Shown here: piece by piece, positions 61,972 to 64,000 of the stretch
Layout of the letters: the number at the start of each line of letters is the position of its first letter
How positions within the stretch are numbered: position 1 is the first letter of the stretch
DNA from: Asanoa ishikariensis
Lineage (GTDB): Bacteria > Actinomycetota > Actinomycetes > Mycobacteriales > Micromonosporaceae
Assembly: GCF_900107455.1 (NCBI RefSeq)
Contig: NZ_FNQB01000003.1
Coordinates: 1,302,001 to 1,366,000, forward strand
Length of the DNA: 64,000 bases
Reading direction: 5' to 3'
The notes under the pieces: model-generated
Databases searched by the model: none
The model's input: the letters and a program-made list of their open reading frames with translations, nothing else
What the model was told of the DNA's origin: nothing
Program-made: the position numbers and the translations under genes

Positions 61972-63183
61972 CTAGGCAGGATGCGACAGGTCGCAGTTCA
62001 GTTGTGCGGTGATGTGCGCGATGAGGTGGAACAGGTCCGGGCAGTAGACGGACGGGTTGAGGAAGCCCGTGGTGTGCGCGTACCGATGTGTGTAGTTCCC
62101 GGCGCCACAGATGCGATGGGCCGGACAGTCCAGGCAGGTGTCGCACAGTGCCTTCGCGCCGATCTGCCGCACCACGATCTCGGGCGTGCGCAGCGCGCTG
62201 TCCAACGGATTCCGGCCGCTGGTCACGACCTTCGTCGCACCGGCGAACGCGGTTTTCAGGGTGTCGACCTGTTCGATCGAGCCGTCGGTCTCGATGACGG
62301 CGACCCGGACCGGCCCGAGCCCGATGGACTCCGAGGACCGGTCTCGTCCCAGCAGCATCCCCATGATGTCCTCGAACAGCCGGACCCGGGTCTCCAACTC
62401 CGGTGCGCGGTACCACCGGTCGAAGATCCGGATCAGCCAGTCCGCGTAGACCGGTGGACCGCCGGCCACCCGCCCGGGCGGGGGTTGCGTCCAGTTCCCG
62501 TGCGGGAGCAGGAAGTCGACGATCGGCGGGCGGAGTCCGACCAGCGACTCGTACGTTTCGACGGGGTCGTTGGCCAGGTCGATGGTGCACAGGAGCCCGG
62601 CGTAGAGGTGTCGGAACGGCTCGCTGGACAGTCGTTCGATGCCGGCGACGACGCTGCGGTAGCTGCCGGCACCGTCGCGGAAACGGCGATGCCGGTCGTG
62701 CGCGCCCCCGGCGCCGTCGACGCTGACCGCCACGCGGATGCCGTGTGCGGCGCAGGTGCGGGCGATGTCCTCGTCGAACAGCACCCCGTTCGTCTGCATG
62801 CCCATCCGCAGGCTGGCGACGGGACCAATGGTCTCGGTGGCGATCGTCGCGAAGCGGTCGAGTCGACGTGCGCCCACCAGCAACGGCTCGCCGCCGTGGA
62901 AGACGAAGCCGACCTCGGGTACGCGGTGGCGCCGCGCATGCTCCGCTATCTGTCGGCACGCGGTGGCGAAGGTCTGTTCCGACATGACCTTGGGTTGACT
63001 GCGCCAGCTCTGGTCGGCGGACTCGTACATATAGCAGTAGTCGCAGGCGAGGTTGCACCGGCTGTGCACCTTGACGACGAACTGGTGGAACGGCTCGGGT
63101 GACCATCCGTCCTTGGCGAGCTGGTCGACGTCGAGGTGCCCGACCGGCCACGTCGCGGGCCGGGGGGACGCTGCGAGGTCCAC
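61972..63183 (-). CDS. Radical SAM/SPASM cyclophane-forming peptide maturase (FxsB family)
   Basis: A 403-residue radical SAM enzyme. The [4Fe-4S] motif CNLACDYC is at Cys43, Cys47 and Cys50, followed by YMYESADQSW. Other landmarks are GFVFHGGEPLLVG and GMQTNGVLFDEDIA. A SPASM-type C-terminal region has clustered cysteines (ALCDTCLDCPAHRICGAGN). This is the FxsB family that links an aromatic side chain to a neighbouring residue in the FxSxx precursor (C-C cross-link). Start GTG 63183 has GGAGGG 7-8 bases upstream and lies 33 bases after the precursor stop. Confidence 0.9.
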   Translation of the reverse strand: MDLAASPRPATWPVGHLDVDQLAKDGWSPEPFHQFVVKVHSRCNLACDYCYMYESADQSWRSQPKVMSEQTFATACRQIAEHARRHRVPEVGFVFHGGEPLLVGARRLDRFATIATETIGPVASLRMGMQTNGVLFDEDIARTCAAHGIRVAVSVDGAGGAHDRHRRFRDGAGSYRSVVAGIERLSSEPFRHLYAGLLCTIDLANDPVETYESLVGLRPPIVDFLLPHGNWTQPPPGRVAGGPPVYADWLIRIFDRWYRAPELETRVRLFEDIMGMLLGRDRSSESIGLGPVRVAVIETDGSIEQVDTLKTAFAGATKVVTSGRNPLDSALRTPEIVVRQIGAKALCDTCLDCPAHRICGAGNYTHRYAHTTGFLNPSVYCPDLFHLIAHITAQLNCDLSHPA

Positions 63184-63216
63184 TTCAGTCCCTCCGGCCC
63201 GGTGGTGTGTCGACCG

Positions 63217-63393
63217 TCAGAGGTCGGCGTCGACGAAGGACGAGAACCCGCCGGGGCGCGCGGTCGCCTGGGGTGAGTAGCAGCGGTCGAGCGTCGCGCG
63301 CAGCGCCGGGCTCGCGCCCGCCATCAGGTCCTCGAGGTTTCCGGCGGTGGCGTCGAAGTCGAGGCCGATAGCGTCGGTGGTCGTGTTCTCCAT
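63217..63393 (-). CDS. RiPP precursor peptide (58 aa), FxSxx-like variant
   Basis: A 58-residue gene ending 33 bases before the maturase; its ATG 63393 has a perfect AAGGAGG 5 bases upstream. The leader contains MENTTTDAIGLDF and NLEDLMAG, acidic and Leu-rich; the C-terminus reads PGGFSSFVDADL. F50-S51-S52 and F53-V54-D55 both fit the aromatic-x-Ser/Asp pattern used in three-residue cyclophanes, but the FxSxx motif is followed by DADL and so is not at the exact C-terminus. It has one Cys (C38) and one Tyr (Y39). It is too short for ordinary ORF calling. Confidence 0.8.
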   Translation of the reverse strand: MENTTTDAIGLDFDATAGNLEDLMAGASPALRATLDRCYSPQATARPGGFSSFVDADL

Positions 63394-63524
63394 GTGACCC
63401 TCCTTGGTTTACGGTGCCCCGAAAAGGCCCAGGTCCGGATTGGAGAACCATGGGTCGGGACATCGATCGTGGCATTCGCGCGTTGTGAAGGCGCTGTGGC
63501 CGCGTTGCCGAGGGGGTTGTGGTC

Positions 63525-64000
63525 TCAGTCGGTGACGCCGCTGCGCAGCAGGGCGGCCAGCGCGCTCATGTCCTGCGCCCCGTAGCCGCCGTCCACCGCG
63601 TCGGCGACCACCGCGGCGTTGGCGGCGAGCTGCGGCATGCGGGCGCCGACGCTGGTGGCCAAGGCGTCGATCAGGCGCAGGTCCTTGGCCACCAGGTCGA
63701 GCGCGAACGCCACTCCCGCGGCGTCGGGGTTGACGTAGGCGTCGCGCTTGTACGCCACGAACGGCGCCGCGACGGCGCTGGCCGCCAGGACGTCGTACGC
63801 GGCGGTCCGGTCGATGCCGGCCCGTTCGGCCAGCACCAGAGCCTCGGCCACCGCCTGGTTCAGGCCGTGGATGACCGAGTTGACGACGAGCTTCATCGTG
63901 GCGCCGGAGCCCTGCGGCCCGAGGTGCAGGACACGGCTCGCGAAGGTGGACAGGACCGGCCGGGCCTGCTCCAACGCCTCAGCGGAGCCGCCGACCAGCG
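63525..64000 (-). CDS. NAD-binding 6-phosphogluconate/3-hydroxyisobutyrate dehydrogenase-like protein, C-terminal part
   Basis: The C-terminal half of a beta-hydroxyacid dehydrogenase; the frame is open to the window end (reading LVGGSAEALEQARPVL). It carries GPQGSGATMKLVVNSVIHGL with the conserved catalytic Lys in GxxxKxxxN, then the all-helical dimerisation domain (LDLVAKDLRLIDALATSVGA, NPDAAGVAFALD). Family members oxidise 3-hydroxyacids or act as imine reductases. It lies 131 bases upstream of the RiPP precursor on the same strand; whether it belongs to the cluster is unknown. Confidence 0.9.
   Translation of the reverse strand, partial: LVGGSAEALEQARPVLSTFASRVLHLGPQGSGATMKLVVNSVIHGLNQAVAEALVLAERAGIDRTAAYDVLAASAVAAPFVAYKRDAYVNPDAAGVAFALDLVAKDLRLIDALATSVGARMPQLAANAAVVADAVDGGYGAQDMSALAALLRSGVTD

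Noticed and set aside
61964-63151. N-terminal extension of the HExxH frame upstream into the radical SAM gene
   Set aside because: The upstream part is the radical SAM gene read out of frame; the true start is ATG 61963, with a GGAGGAG site.
1-64000. Prophage, integrative element or insertion sequence
   Set aside because: No integrase, transposase, phage structural gene, tRNA with attachment repeat or terminal inverted repeat was seen.

Overview
The window is 64 kb of very GC-rich DNA, densely coded on both strands. It has many GTG and TTG starts, frequent 4-base ATGA overlaps, and many LuxR/LAL, AfsR, PadR, TetR, MarR, ECF and LacI regulators. This suggests a mycelial actinobacterium, most likely Micromonosporaceae-like (Actinoplanes or a relative); the genus is inferred only from gene style. 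I see no rRNA, tRNA, CRISPR array, insertion sequence or prophage genes. No gene-free stretch exceeds 300 bases.

Region by region. 1-3.2 kb: the tail of a LAL regulator, an epimerase-like reductase, and a PadR regulator coupled to a membrane protein. 3.2-13.3 kb: a polysaccharide-use locus, with a secreted GH5 enzyme (mannanase-like), a GH1 beta-glycosidase and a LacI regulator on the minus strand. A sugar ABC importer (binding lipoprotein, two permeases) and a GH63-like glycosidase run divergently; two matching operator-like dyads lie between them, one at the predicted start of transcription. 13.3-18.9 kb: Na+/H+ antiporter, TPR protein, RibD-like reductase, Lrp regulator, and a ZAS anti-sigma/ECF sigma pair. 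19-24.9 kb: animal-type haem peroxidase, then a compact set (SDR, orphan SnoaL domain, alpha/beta hydrolase) under three near-identical ECF-type promoters. 24.9-42.2 kb: a secreted SGNH hydrolase, large AfsR and LAL regulators, TetR and MarR loci with clear operators, an orphan LanC-like cyclase with a three-Cys zinc site, and small housekeeping or unknown proteins. 42.5-46.4 kb: dnaE, then a small zinc-ribbon gene.

46.5-64 kb is the accessory part. It has a broken ECF sigma gene beside an intact membrane partner, then a translationally coupled operon TIR / MoxR AAA+ / vWA-like / NB-ARC-TPR (49.3-55.9 kb). That layout resembles the NTP-dependent vWA-MoxR ternary conflict systems, here with a TIR protein that keeps the catalytic-position Glu. 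On the other strand (63.4-57.9 kb) is a RiPP operon of the FxSxx type: a 58-residue precursor missed by ordinary ORF calling, a radical SAM/SPASM maturase, an HExxH peptide-modifying enzyme, an MFS exporter and a TPR protein. The precursor ends FSSFVDADL, so its aromatic motifs are internal, not at the exact C-terminus. FxSxx clusters elsewhere are known to travel with TIR-like and NB-ARC/TPR proteins, so the two operons may be one functional island; this is the most interesting feature of the window.
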